NCBI GenBank assembly: GCA_020975725.1 | Contig: QXJR01000005.1 | Span: 496,001-560,000, forward strand | From: Picocystis sp. L7 | Taxonomy: Eukaryota; Chlorophyta; Picocystophyceae; Picocystales; Picocystaceae | Direction of reading: 5' to 3' | DNA length: 64,000 nucleotides | Shown: positions 1 through 11,733 of the stretch, piece by piece | How the letters are laid out: each line of letters begins with the position of its first letter | How positions within the stretch are numbered: the stretch's first letter is position 1 | The notes under the pieces: generated by a model | What the model was told of the DNA's origin: nothing | Database searches by the model: none | What the model saw: the letters and a program-made list of their open reading frames with translations, nothing else | Program-made: the position numbers and the translations under genes

Positions 1-609
1 ATGATCCTTCGTCCTCATCCGTCCGCAAGACCAAGACCACCACTGTTGGAGCATGTAGGAGAAGCCATCGCTATGCTTGAGGAACTCAAGCAAGAGCAGA
101 ATGCCAAACGAGCCATCTGTGGTAAATGGCAAGCCTTCATGTCCCATGTGGCCGAGTTGGCGAAGAAAAAGAGGAGGGCTGCCAAGTTGTGCATCCCTCG
201 GGAAAGGTACGCGCGGATACTCGAGTCTTCTGACCCTTTGCCCACCCAGGACCTCAAGCGAGTGCATAGCCTGGAATACTTGGTGAAGGTGCCAGCTCAG
301 AACAAAAGGCGCACGCCACCGCGCCTTGTGCCTTGCGTAGAAGATTGGGTGCATGTCCTTGCACAAACAGACGAAGACAGCGACCATGCGAGCAATGCCT
401 TGGGCTTGTACCGTGCCATGCAAAGGAAAGGTTTCGGCGTCCCTGGGCTGGAAATTTGCCAACTTTGGGTGGACTATTGTGAAGTCTGCAGGGCAAGTGC
501 TAAAGAGAATGCACACAATGATCCAAAGTACAAACATTTCTTGAGGAGGGAGCTCGTCGATCGATTTCGTTCAGGCCCAACCAATCTACAAATATGCCTT
601 CCGACGTGA
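1..609 (+). CDS. Integrase-zinc-finger-like family protein, member 1 (5' end cut by window edge)
   Basis: The frame is open from base 1 to a TGA and ends with the same block seen at 37.1-37.9 and 38.5-39.4 kb in this window, so the start probably lies outside. Visible order: a helical basic stretch (KKKRRAAKLCIP, about residues 55-66), a conserved LPT.DL.R segment, RLVPCVEDWVHVL, then a single His in a DHAS context and the closing CQLWVDYCEVC (C-x6-C-x2-C). The RLVP..W..VL...H...C..C pattern resembles the H2C2 zinc-binding domain that precedes retroviral-type integrase cores, but no integrase core follows. Function is unknown; DNA or protein binding through the zinc site is inference. It is intronless where visible and shows no sign of being inside a retroelement. 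Confidence 0.6.
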   Translation: MILRPHPSARPRPPLLEHVGEAIAMLEELKQEQNAKRAICGKWQAFMSHVAELAKKKRRAAKLCIPRERYARILESSDPLPTQDLKRVHSLEYLVKVPAQNKRRTPPRLVPCVEDWVHVLAQTDEDSDHASNALGLYRAMQRKGFGVPGLEICQLWVDYCEVCRASAKENAHNDPKYKHFLRRELVDRFRSGPTNLQICLPT

Positions 610-1415
610 AACAGGAGTCGCGTATACTCTCGAGACATCTTGTAAAGTAGAACATGTTCCGCAATGTCAGAAGCATTTTGTGCTTGTTTCGACACACTAG
701 GCGGCTGCTGCAAGGTTCTGTCCAGGGAAATGGCATCCAAGCTCTTGATTGCGGGTATTGCAAGGACGCAACGTGGGAGACACAATGTGCCTACGAAAGA
801 AAGTCCAACCTTTCCAAGTCAAGCTCTCCGCACTTGGATCGCCGAATGACAACGATGTCCACCCGTGGCTTTGTACCCGAAATGCTACCGTAGAGCAAGG
901 ACATTCCTCGATGAAAAGTGATCAGTACTAGTATTCAACTTTCGAGGAACATATCCCGACCGTGCCCGACTCTCTCAACACAAAATCATTTTGTTCTTGT
1001 CTGGTTCAGTGTCAACCCTCAGCAAATCAACTGCAACAAGGAAGAAACTTCAAAGAATGTTGTTCATGCTGCATCAAGTGAAACAACCGAGGTGGTACGG
1101 AGTAATTACGATGGTCTTTAGAGAGACGTAGGGACAACTCTGTCCCTGGAAGGAGGACCGTTGCATGGTCGCAAGTGTCCCGTCGTTTGGCCTTCTGTCG
1201 ACCGTGGACGATTGATTAGAGCCTCCTTTGCTGTCGGAGAAAGTACTGGTCCATGCAACACGCACATACTTGTTCCCTACATGCGTCCCACGACGGAAAA
1301 GAGCAACCAAAGACAAGGTGAACTAGATGCACGAGGAGTACGACATGACGACGCTTTGAGACACTCTCAACAAGCATACAGCACAGCGATATCGAGCAAG
1401 GGATGCGCCTTGAAT
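610..1415. other. Intergenic, no gene seen
   Basis: This is the 3' flank of the preceding gene, up to the weak left end of piggyBac-like copy A. All open frames are short and overlap on both strands without recognisable motifs. Confidence 0.5.
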
Positions 1416-4045
1416 TTGTGAATCCCAAGACATCGTCTCATGGAAAAGACAATCAGGTGGAATGTTGTTCGCCGCACATTCGCCACCGTTTCCAAGCGCC
1501 ACTTTTTTGCACTTTTGAAGATGAACGGGAACTTTTGAAACATCCGTACTCTAAGCGCATGCGTGGAGAGGCATCTTGTGTAGACATCCATCGCCGTGTC
1601 TGGTTGGTCCTTTCTCGGCCCATAGAACAGAAGCGACCAACTTCATGTGCACTATGTCCACCCATTGGGCATTTGCACATCGCGCATCTCATTGACAAGC
1701 TCGAGAACTGAATGTTTTGATCTCCTACTTTATTGATGTACGCCTTCGACATCGAGTTCGACAGGCCGATGCAAGCAAGTGCACCTCCCCCTGACATCCT
1801 TTTTCACTGCCGGGAGGGAACCTCTGCCAAGTGCAGTAATGCCCATTCATGATTTGTATATGGTCCACAAAGGTATGCAAAACCACCTTCGCTTGGGTTT
1901 AAGAATGCTTGACAAGCTCCCGAGGCTTTCTTGCCGTGCACGACCCAACACCGTTAGGTCACCTTTCGCGCCTCAATGTCTTCGCCACTCATCACCGCAA
2001 CGTTTTCAACCAACACCAACTGGTGCGCACTTCACCCAAGTCACTCAGCACGGCAATCAATGGACGGTAACGGAGAGCTTGATGCTTCTCCATCTCTAAT
2101 TCTGCCATAATCCATGGGTTTTCTCGAAGTTCCTTTGCTAGGACTTACCTGCAATGCTTCTAGCGCACCTGTCGAATTCCCTTTGCACGCATGAGTACGA
2201 AGGTGCTCGCCTCGGCCAACCGAGTCAACTTCCACAACTCACATATTCGAAAGTCGTGCGTCGTCCACACGTCAAGAAACGCAACCCTACGTGCTTGCAA
2301 CGGATCGTTTTGGTCTACATTCTTATCCTTGGACGTGTAGAAGTGCGTTGTCTCGTCTACTAGGATTTTCCTCGCTAGTAGATGAGTGGTGTCAAGGGTG
2401 TGCTTCACCATCTTCATCATGGTTCCTACTAGCGGCATGGCAAAGCAAGGATACACCATGCACAGTGGCACACATGGAGGCGCGCAATGGCACTTACCTT
2501 GATCCTCGTCCATGTCTTGCACATACAGGCTTCCTTTCGAATAAAAGCAATGAGTCGTGGTGGGTCCGGCTCACTGGCTAGCAAACGCACACGTGCAATC
2601 TTTGGCTAACCTTTGTGCGGTGTTTTCATGGCAAGTATGGAGTAGACACCGCGCGCTAGTCGCGCACAGCATGTATTCACTATTCCATACCAATGGTCAT
2701 GTAGACATGCACGCCCAATGCCAAAGAGTGGCTGCACGAGCCTAAACGTTGTTGCAATGGTTGTCCCATATTGTGTGTAGAATTCCTTCTCCTTCGTCAA
2801 TGCTACATTCTCTACTCGTACCATGCGGAAGGGTGCACCTGTCCGCCCATCGCACGCAGTTTTCAGCTCGCGTCCCAAAGGGTTAAGTTTTCTACGCAAG
2901 AACATCTATAAGGGCATATACTTGCCCGTCCACTTTACCATCGACTCGACCACGATCAGGACCTAGTTGGTAGTGTAATGTCGAGATGCATGTGCGTTCC
3001 ATGCATCCTAGGACTTGCCCAACTTCCAATATGGGTAGTCCTGTAGTGTATTCAGGACTCCTATCGGACCTTTCCATGCTCCCCCTTGTTGGGGCTTGTC
3101 GTCTAACCCCTTGGTGGGTCGTATGCCTAGGCACGCTATCTGCAAAGAGTACCAATTTATGATCGAAATCCCTCTTGTAGAGGCACTTACTCAAGCAAAG
3201 CGGCACAGAAAGTGGATCTTTGACCTTATCAATGACCTACCGAAAGGACTTCTTGACTTTCCAAGGGTACAACAACATGCACACGAAGCATCCAAATACC
3301 CCCAGCAACAAACTAGGTGCGCACTCTTAGATATTAGAGAAGAAAGTATCATGTGGTTTCACGTACATGGTGCTCCGACCTGTCGCCATTTCACGGGCCC
3401 TATTTGGCAACACTTTGTATGGGAAGAAGCGTAAGAAATAGTTAAACGCTTGTGTCTCACGGAAAGGCTCTCGGATTTGCAATAAGGGCGAAGAATGGCC
3501 TTGCGCCCTTTCCATGATGCCACTAGCAACACGTGACTCTACCGCCATCTCTGCCTCCTCCTCTTCCCACCTCACTACTAAATAATTCCTAGAGATATCG
3601 TTGGCATCCACGCCATCTCCAAGTGGACCCTGGTCCACCCCCTAGAGCAGTGGCACTCGTGGACGTTAAGGAAGCCTTTCTTCGTTGACACCTCCATAAG
3701 TGTAGGTGCCAAATCGTCGTCCCTACCAACATTCACTCCAATGGGTCTATCTTCCTCTATGCTCGAACAATGTAGTTCTTGTTTTGGTTGTGGCTCCACG
3801 ATCATATAACGGCCCACCATTTCCTCTGTGAACAACCATTCCTCCTCGGAGGTGCCCGACTTGCAGCAGCACATGATGGCTTCGGGCTCTCCACTACGGA
3901 AGCGCATTAGGCGGAGCATATCCTCGATCCAAATGTCGTTCCACACCTTTGCATGCGCTTCATAGGCCAATTCTTCCCCAAACTTAGCTACAAAAACGCA
4001 AATGCGCCCCGCTTTTGAGTGGATGGGGGGTTTTCGGCTTTTCGT
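1416..4045 (-). mobile_element. Decayed piggyBac-like DNA transposon, copy A
   Basis: The block aligns by eye with the intact copy at 28132-31040. Its left end (GTGAATCCCA near 1416, then a stretch resembling GGACAATCGGGGACAATGAC) matches the terminal region of the intact copy, and transposase-derived peptides follow on the minus strand in the right order from about 2050 to 4048. The matching right terminal repeat is not visible; similarity stops near 4045, so that end is lost or replaced. The subterminal palindromes of the intact copy are no longer recognisable. This is the most diverged of the four copies in the window and therefore probably the oldest. Confidence 0.7.
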
Positions 4046-4048
4046 CAC
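2041..4048 (-). pseudogene. piggyBac-like transposase pseudogene (copy A)
   Basis: Pieces of the transposase appear in several minus-strand frames: the N-terminal region with EEWLFTEEMVGRYMIVEP (3578-4048), the segment FLRRKLNPLGRELKTACDG after the first catalytic block (2606-2905), and the VDQND...DVWTTHDFRI third-Asp block (2160-2522). Frameshifts separate them, so no transposase of the family's length (783 residues in the intact copy) can be made. The second-Asp position reads LHDHW against LGDSW in the intact copy, so that residue appears retained while its surroundings have drifted. Confidence 0.7.
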
Positions 4049-5890
4049 CTTGGTTTCACCGGCTTAGTCCCAAAAATCACCGTGAAAGGGTGACGAAAAG
4101 GCGGGATGGGAAATTCCCGATTGACAATTCCCTCGCTCAACCCCACTGAGCCCCGAAAGGAATGTAGAGTTCTGTCCTTTTCATTACCCCGACAAGGTGA
4201 CGATTCTTCAAGCGAAAGAACTTGGACCCATCCTTCGGCTTTCCACCTATGGTGGGGCGCGTTGGATCGGAGGCGGTTACATACCAACCTAGGCACGGGT
4301 CATGCGGAGAGGGGCAAGTCGATGCTAGCGACATGGCTGATCCAAATCGATTGTGCAATGTGCGTTGGAGGAATCCAATGTGTATCTTGTAGCGCTAGTC
4401 CATCGGAAACATCTCCTCATGGCCGATGAAGTAAAGGGGCCTCAAAGCCGACAAGCAATTTGATACAAGACTTTCTTTGGGGTCCCCTATCACAATTTTA
4501 CCCGCTACCTTGGCATTGCCACCAGCTAGTGTGCCCTTCAAACCAAAAAATGCAACCAGGGCAAATAAAACGAAACTTTTTTGCCACCTCAAGCATATGA
4601 GACGCACCAGAAAAGACTACAATTCGTGCATCCCACCGTTATTTTCCCGTAAGTAACAACACCATATTGAAGTTCGGAGGGAGGGCTTGCTAGTAGAACA
4701 CGATGTCCTCCAGTTTGCACTCATGAGGACCATCTTTGTGATTCTGTCATTCCAACTTCTTTCACCTCAACAAGTAAAAGTCCCACCGAAAGGAACGGTT
4801 TCGAGGTGTTCCTAGCGCAAGAAAAGTAATGCTGTGGCAACCACAGGCTCTCCACAAACGAAATGAAGGCGTACTAGAATTAGATTGAGCACCTTTGGCT
4901 ATGCTTGTAGTAGCACTTTAATTTTACGATTCGCACCTGAAAGAGCTCTTGCCAACTCTCCTCCAATGATGACCGTTCGGCTCATCGACAAAAAAGTCAT
5001 TGCATTGATTGTCCGAAGTTAGACTTTCCTTCTACACCTCCCCCCCAAGTTGTTTCTAGATCCATGGCCTCTCACGAGTAGTACGCGAAGGTGCTCGTAG
5101 TCTTTCCTTCATAGTGTGGTGCAATCAAAGGCAACTTGAGCATTCTTGCCCGCTCTTGCAACTAAGACTTTGTGGCATAATGCTTCATTTAATGGTATGG
5201 ATGGTGTTTCGTGGATGACTACCGTTCCCAAGGCACCTCCAATTTGCTTTGGTGCATGTTTCATACATGCCACTTCGTGTTTCTCGCGAAGCTCTACCTA
5301 TCGGGTTTGGTGTTCACCATTGTCTTCGAAAAGTCCATGGTCCCTTGGGTCCAGAATTCTTGCCGAACCCCTCCGCAATTATCTAAGTAGGATGCCTTCT
5401 CGAACCAGAAATTCCTTCCCAATGCGTAGCCGATGAAACACCCCTTCGATTGGGGAGACGACCGGGGTTATACCCAGGGATCGGAGAGGGATTTCCCCGG
5501 GGTGATTATGGGGTGACGAAATTCCGTGAAGAAGGGATCCCTCTGTGGGAGTTTCTTCCCTACCAGGAGTAGAAACTGTATCGTGCATACAAGCAGGGAC
5601 GACGGTCTCAAACGGACCAACCAGTACCGCGCTTTCGATGGGTCGCACGAATGCGACCTCGGATACTTAACATACGTGAGTTAATAGATCGACTACACGC
5701 TCAAAAGCGGCCACCAAGCACTCCTGCCATCAAGACGCTCGTCCATCGGATCCATCGACCCAATTTTGTCGGTTCACACCGACCAACCAGCCCAAGGGAA
5801 TCGTCGCTCAATTGAGGATCAACTGTTTAAGATTCCAAAATCAATAGACGATTGATGCATTCAAACGTTCTTTCCTTCCTCAGGTAGAGT
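4046..5890. other. Unassigned sequence between copy A and the satellite
   Basis: I see no gene. Frames of 60-110 codons occur on both strands without known motifs. The stretch near 5410-5660 is richer in GC and short inverted motifs (for example GGTCGCACGAATGCGACC near 5640), and leads into the tandem array. It may contain further decayed transposon sequence, but I cannot assign a family. Confidence 0.4.
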
Positions 5891-7809
5891 AAATTCCGTA
5901 GGTCCTCGATGAGAGAAGGGACCAGACGTGGTAGTCTTGATCACTCGAGTCAAGTCCATTCCGTAGGTCCTCGGTGAGAGAAGGGACCACAAGTGGTGGT
6001 CTCGATCACTCGAGTCAAGTCCATTCCAAAGGTCCTCGGTGAGAGAAGGGACCAGACGTGGTGGTCTCGATCACTCGAGTCAAGTCCATTCCAAAGGTCC
6101 TCGATGAGAGAAGGGACCAGACGTGGTAGTCTTGATCACTCGAGTCAAGTCCATTCCGTAGGTCCTCGGTGCGAGAAGGGACCAGACGTGGTGGTCTCGA
6201 TCACTCGAGTCAAGTCCATTCCGTAGGTCCTCGATGAGAGAAGGGACCAGACGTGGTGGTCTTGATCACTCGAGTCAAGTCCATTCCGTAGGTCCTCGAT
6301 GAGAGAAGGGACCAGACGTGGTAGTCTTGATCACTCGAGTCAAGTCCATTCCGTAGGTCCTCGATGAGAGAAGGGACCAGACGTGGTAGTCTTGATCACT
6401 CGAGTCAAGTCCATTCCGTAGGCCCTCGATGAGAGAAGGGACCAGACGTGGTAGTCTTGATCACTCGAGTCAAGTCCATTCCGTAGGTCCTCGGTGAGAG
6501 AAGGGACCAGACGTGGTGGTCCCGATCACTCGAGTCAAGTCCATTCCGTAGGTCCTCGATGAGAGAAGGGACCAGACGTGGTGGTCTTGATCACTCGAGT
6601 CAAGTCCATTCCGTAGGTCCTCGGCGAGAGAAGGGACCAGACGTGGTGGTCTTGATCACTCGAGTCAAGTCCATTCCGTAGGTCCTCGGTGCGAGAAGGG
6701 ACCAGACGTGGTGGTCTCGATCACTCGAGTCAAGTCCATTCCGTAGGTCCTCGATGAGAGAAGGGACCAGACGTGGTGGTCTTGATCACTCGAGTCAAGT
6801 CCATTCCGTAGGTCCTCGGCGAGAGAAGGGACCAGACGTGGTGGTCTTGATCACTCGAGTCAAGTCCATTCCGTAGGTCCTCGGTGCGAGAAGGGACCAG
6901 ACGTGGTGGTCTCGATCACTCGAGTCAAGTCCATTCCGTAGGTCCTCGATGAGAGAAGGGACCAGACGTGGTGGTCTTGATCACTCGAGTCAAGTCCATT
7001 CCGTAGGTCCTCGATGAGAGAAGGGACCAGACGTGGTAGTCTTGATCACTCGAGTCAAGTCCATTCCGTAGGCCCTCGATGAGAGAAGGGACCAGACGTG
7101 GTGGTCTCGATCACTCGAGTCAAGTCCATTCCGTAGGTCCTCGATGAGAGAAGGGACCAGACGTGGTGGTCTTGATCACTCGAGTCAAGTCCATTCCGTA
7201 GGTCCTCGGCGAGAGAAGGGACCAGACGTGGTGGTCTTGATCACTCGAGTCAAGTCCATTCCGTAGGTCCTCGGTGCGAGAAGGGACCAGACGTGGTGGT
7301 CTCGATCACTCGAGTCAAGTCCATTCCGTAGGTCCTCGGTGCGAGAAGGGACCAGACGTGGTGGTCTCGATCACTCGAGTCAAGTCCATTCCGTAGGTCC
7401 TCGATGAGAGAAGGGACCAGACGTGGTGGTCTTGATCACTCGAGTCAAGTCCATTCCGTAGGTCCTCGGCGAGAGAAGGGACCAGACGTGGTGGTCTTGA
7501 TCACTCGAGTCAAGTCCATTCCGTAGGTCCTCGGTGCGAGAAGGGACCAGACGTGGTGGTCTCGATCACTCGAGTCAAGTCCATTCCGTAGGTCCTCGAT
7601 GAGAGAAGGGACCAGACGTGGTGGTCTTGATCACTCGAGTCAAGTCCATTCCGTAGGTCCTCGATGAGAGAAGGGACCAGACGTGGTAGTCTTGATCACT
7701 CGAGTCAAGTCCATTCCGTAGGTCCTCGATGAGAGAAGGGACCAGACGTGGTATTCTTGATCACTCGAGTCAAGTCCATTCCGTAGGTCCTCGATGAGAG
7801 AAGGGACAA
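5891..7809. repeat. 65-bp tandem satellite, 29 full units plus a partial one
   Basis: The unit runs from CCATTCCGTAGGTCCTCG to ...ACTCGAGTCAAGT and recurs every 65 bp without a length change from 5891 (first unit, slightly diverged start) to 7775, followed by a partial unit ending near 7809. Units differ at a few fixed sites: GATGAGAG, GGTGAGAG, GGCGAGAG or GGTGCGAG in the first half, and CTTGA or CTCGA in the second. The variants are ordered: a three-unit group GATGAGAG / GGCGAGAG / GGTGCGAG (195 bp) appears at 6541, 6736, 7126 and 7386, which is a higher-order repeat made by unequal exchange. Each unit holds the palindrome ACTCGAGT; in many units it lies inside the arms CTTGA...TCAAG. Confidence 0.97.
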
Positions 7810-8071
7810 GGAGTGTTTGTGTGGCCTCCTCGAGATGAGTTCACTCTATGGATTGCTGGAAAGTTGTACTACTTTTATTGCAAGGACTAGGAAGCGTAGG
7901 CTTTCTTAGTGTTATGTTTTACCTTTGCATGATTGTTATTATGGTCGATAGGTTGGCATGCAAGCTCTCTTTTGTCTTCTTTTTTTAGGCCTGGCGCCCA
8001 TTTCAAGCCTTGAATGGAGCGTGTTGGAATACTATTTTCTCTTTGTTCTTGCTCTAACAAATAAAAGTACA

Positions 8072-8640
8072 TACATACTCCAATGGGGAATCCACCCCTA
8101 CCTGCGCCATGTACCTATCTAGTTTATCAGTTACAGAGCACTCATTTGTAAGGAGGACAATCCGGTCCCTATTTGAGGTTAGTCGTGGCCCGGCATCCGC
8201 CTAGGGACATGGCTGAGGAGGACGTCCTAGTGAGGGGAAGGCAAGGGCCTTCCTCGGGCATCTGAGAATGTTCCCTCGTGCCTCCCAAGTACCTCGTGGT
8301 AGGTAGCAAGATGGTGCAAGCGAGGGAACAAGGGAGCCTTTGGCCAATGCGGAGTGATCATGGTCACAAGGGCTCTAGGTTCGGCCTCCAGCTTGCCTAT
8401 CACGGAGTCAATGAGGCAACAGGGTGGGTGTGCCCATAGGTTGCCAAGACTAGCCCATTCTTGGGCGAGAGCATTGGTCTCCCGTGTAAAGAAGGCCGGA
8501 CATTGGGCATTGTTTGGCGAGGCAAACAAGTCCCAACTTAACGGCCCGAATAGAATTGAGAACCTCTTAAAAACCTCACGATGGAGTGCATATTCCTCAT
8601 CGTCGAAGGACAACCTCGGCAAGACAGGTGTCTCAAGAGG
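8072..8640 (-). mobile_element. DIRS-like retroelement fragment 1 (fossil)
   Basis: A minus-strand coding fragment (8227-8622) resembles the conserved block after the RNase H region of tyrosine-recombinase retroelements: DLFASPNNAQCPAFF, NLWAHPP..LID.VI.KL, and TMITPHWPKAP.FPRL. The same segment, with similar flanking sequence ending in CCGCCTAGGGACATGGCT, recurs at 42520-43145. Only this short part of the element is visible here, so it is a broken relic. The family call rests on the motif block alone; another retroelement class with the same domain is possible. Confidence 0.55.
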
Positions 8641-8926
8641 TTTGGGCGCAACAGTTCCTAGTAGGGCTCAAAGGAGCTCGAAGAGCTAGTCCTACATCAC
8701 AAATTTTCATACTCGCGTAGCCGTTCTAGAAGCTGCTAGGAAAGGTCGGAAAGCTAGGCACTTAACGTAGTTTTTCTTGACAGATTACAATAGTACTATC
8801 CTCATTGAAGCGGCACCTTTAGTTGACGAATTGTTATGGCATGCCTTGTTCACCTTCGCTTATGTGCTGACTTGAAGTAAGCAAGTACATTGCAAATAAA
8901 AATAACCGCGCTTGCATGGTGCAATC

Positions 8927-9650
8927 TATTACCAAGCGTCCGTGAAGGACACATTTCGCACACTCTTTCTCCTCGTACACTTTGTCCTTGTTTGCTTTCG
9001 GAGGAAGAGGGGGTCGAAGGGCGCCTTGGGAGGTCCCTCCTTTCCTGTATTCTCTCGCTTTTCTTGACGAAGGGGGAGTCCCTCTCCATCAGGGTCGGCA
9101 GGAGAGCTTCTTGCTAGTCGTCCGGAGCAGTGGGCGCCTCGAAATGGCGTGCCGAGGTCACCCAAAAGAAAGGGACGGCTTGTTGTTGGTTCAATCAAAG
9201 TTCTATTCAAGCTAGCCAGCCGTGTCCCTTTTTCTCCCACTGCCTCGTGGAGAACGAGCGGTGGAAATTGCCCTCCTTATCCGCTCAACAGGTAGTTGCG
9301 GGCCCACGTGGGCCCCCACGTCCCCATCGGACGGTTCCCGGGCTGTGTCGTTGCCGACCCTATCCGGTCACCAGGGTATTCCGCGTTTCGATCCACTTGG
9401 GGGAGATTCACGCCGAGTGAGCCCGGGTCTGTTTCCTGATAAGTAAGGGGGGTGAACCCAGATTCGTGAAGCTGGTCCCGTCTGTCCCAATCTGGATTGG
9501 GGGGACTACCCATCCCGTCGAGAGTATTGGGCTCAGAGCCGGGTCAGTCCTCACTAAGGGAAGGCCTCTCCCCACTATTCAGTGCAATTGTTACTGTCTA
9601 TCATTTGAATGGGAGCTACCCTCGATGGGGGTAGGGTGACCTTGTTAACA
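8927..9650. mobile_element. Solo LTR, family X, copy 1 (fossil)
   Basis: This 724-bp block is the reverse complement, with substitutions, of the 725-bp insertion at 18993-19717. Its ends read TATTACCAAGCG and CCTTGTTAACA, matching the TGTTACCAAGCG...CTTGCGTAACA ends of the other copy. No internal coding region or partner LTR is nearby, and the flanks show no clear target duplication, so it looks like an older solo LTR. The LTR assignment comes from the TG...CA ends and duplication of the other copy. Confidence 0.6.
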
Positions 9651-10563
9651 AGTCTTGGAGCCTAGTCCATCGCATTCATCCACTGTCCTTGCTTTTTTAG
9701 CAATGTATCAATTGCTCCACCATTCCCCTTCTTTGTTTTTGCCTATTGGATAGCATTCACGAGTGCATGCTTACAATTCCTGCAATTGCCATTGAATTCA
9801 CCGGTAGGTGACCATCACAAATCTGGAAAGATTTTCCAAGTTATTTCTCGTCGCTTTCTTTCTCCTCGATGAGAGCATTTACATGAAAGATCGAACGATG
9901 GAGCGAACTCTATTGTGAAAAGATGGAACCATTTGTCGAACGGGAGACTCACAAGCTGTTTCTCATTCTTGGATCGATCAACAGTAGGTACTATTCTTGA
10001 GCGAAGAAATGATCACGCTCCCTCGATGGTGTCGAACTAGACAAGCGTCTCGGCGATCGTTGCACTTTTATCCCCTTCCCTCCGAAGACCAAGTTGTTGC
10101 ATAGAAGAAGGGTACGAATCCTTTCAAGAAAGCCGATCGAGATGGAATGGTAGGGAGTGCATCATTCCCAGTTCGCTACCTCACTCCAACATTCATCCAA
10201 CTCGGCTGGCAAGCTTGTTCATGGAGATTTGTCGAGGTTGCGGATCCATGCTCGAGGAGATTTGATGAAATGGACAAGCCCCGCATACCTTTGGCTTACG
10301 AGACGAGACGAGAAAACACCCACTCAATTATACTTCAAAGTTGGTTTGTCTACATAATAAGCTATGGCACAAGACAGGAGCCCCAATGCTCCATATTCTT
10401 TTGAGCGAGACCGTCACTGTACACACTAAATAACAAAATTTCTACTTAGGGAGGTTGGTAGTATATAGGAGCGTGACTTTGTCACGATGCAAAGAGGAGC
10501 AGGCAGATAATTTTGCCACATGAGGATCAGCTTGCTTGCTGAGGTTCAAGAACGGTGGTACAC
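9651..10563. other. Intergenic 3' flank of the module 1 nuclease gene
   Basis: No gene is supported. Two overlapping plus-strand frames near 10147-10404 are short and without motifs. The ATPase-nuclease gene on the minus strand ends at 10564, so its 3' untranslated region and termination signals should lie here. Confidence 0.4.
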
Positions 10564-11733
10564 TTATGGTCCCACACAGGTCCATGGTTCACCATTCCTC
10601 CATCTTTGTTGAACAGGATCACCAGGTGGTTGAACTCGTTTCCATGACCGATGTCGATTCCCTGCAAAGCAACTGCTCCCTACTGTGTGTCCTCCCTGGA
10701 AATCGACCTCCACACCAAACGTAGCAACGGTGAAGTTGATCAAGACTCCCACTGTAGGAGCTGGGTTCAGATGTTCCATATAGTGTATAACTTGATCTCT
10801 GTAATGGCGTAGCTGGACAGGATTTCCAAAGACACTACCCCTCCTTGCTTTTAATTCAACAACTAAGCGCTCCCCTGCACCGTTGGAAGAGTTCCCAAGC
10901 GTCCAAACGAGATCTGCCCTTGCTCCCATACTTGTAAATACTTGAGTTTGAAGATCCAGGAGCTGATTCGATTCGTTACAAACTTCGTAGAGGCTTTGGG
11001 CATGTGGGTGATAAGGATGGCCGTAGTTAGATATCATCCGTTGAAGCTTGGTTTCTAGTTGATGCTCGGTCAGTTGCAGGCTTGGCTGTTCCTTCATACG
11101 AATCCACCAAGCACAATAGTACAAGAACTGTATATAGCGAGGAGCACTCAAGAATTCGATTGAATCGTCTTCTTCCATATCTTCACTTCCATCTGATGAA
11201 CAATCATCCATTTGATAATGGGTCACTTCCTCATCTTGAGATGATATGCCAATAATCCAGGAGGCTAATTCCACAAATCTTTTCCTAGCATATCGAGCTT
11301 GTTTCAACAGAGAGTTGTGTGTGTGTAGAATTCCACTCCTCCTCAATTGTTTGGATGAAAGGAGAATTAAGGGGATCTGCACAATCTGTGCCACAATCAA
11401 TGCAGAATCCAGACCTTTCACAAAGCCATGAAAACACATGGTGCTTGTCGCAATAGGATGCCCTTCCTTTTTGTATGGAATGATGCGCTCTAATACCATT
11501 TCTGGATATTGATCTGCGCAGTCTAAGAGGTCCCTAATGCGGCGGATATAGCGGGCAGGACTGAGGCATATTTGTCTACCTTGAAATACACCGTAGTTAC
11601 TGACTAGGGCCGGAAGAAGTTTGGTGACTGGATTGAAGCGAAAGGCTGTTGAAAATCGCCGTGGCAGCCAAAGGTTTTCACTGTTTGGGTCTAATGGTGG
11701 CTCACCCTTCAAGTGCCATCTTTCTTGGGCATC
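10564..11733 (-). CDS. PD-(D/E)XK (RecB-like) nuclease half of an ATPase-nuclease protein, module 1
   Basis: The frame directly continues the ParA-like ATPase frame after a single TAG and has no ATG at its beginning, so it is best read as the C-terminal half of the same gene; module 2 reads through the same point without a stop. Counting from the TTG at 11712, a nuclease core lies near residues 230-335: ARADLVW with the first Asp about 267, VVELKAR with Glu 286 and Lys 288, and QLRHY (Q300, Y304), the QxxxY signature of RecB-type nucleases, followed by the hydrophobic strand GVLINF. An acidic serine-rich linker (about 165-187) separates an N-terminal helical region from the core. Expected activity is metal-dependent DNA cleavage; the substrate is unknown. 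Both module copies end in WT.VGP. Confidence 0.7.
   Translation of the reverse strand, partial: DAQERWHLKGEPPLDPNSENLWLPRRFSTAFRFNPVTKLLPALVSNYGVFQGRQICLSPARYIRRIRDLLDCADQYPEMVLERIIPYKKEGHPIATSTMCFHGFVKGLDSALIVAQIVQIPLILLSSKQLRRSGILHTHNSLLKQARYARKRFVELASWIIGISSQDEEVTHYQMDDCSSDGSEDMEEDDSIEFLSAPRYIQFLYYCAWWIRMKEQPSLQLTEHQLETKLQRMISNYGHPYHPHAQSLYEVCNESNQLLDLQTQVFTSMGARADLVWTLGNSSNGAGERLVVELKARRGSVFGNPVQLRHYRDQVIHYMEHLNPAPTVGVLINFTVATFGVEVDFQGGHTVGSSCFAGNRHRSWKRVQPPGDPVQQRWRNGEPWTCVGP

Noticed and set aside
5993-6226. Open frame of 77 codons in the satellite array
   Set aside because: It is a repeat translation; the 65-bp unit is not a multiple of three and the frame is lost as units vary.
5891-7809. 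CRISPR-like regular repeat
   Set aside because: Units are contiguous with no unique spacers, and no cas-like gene is present.
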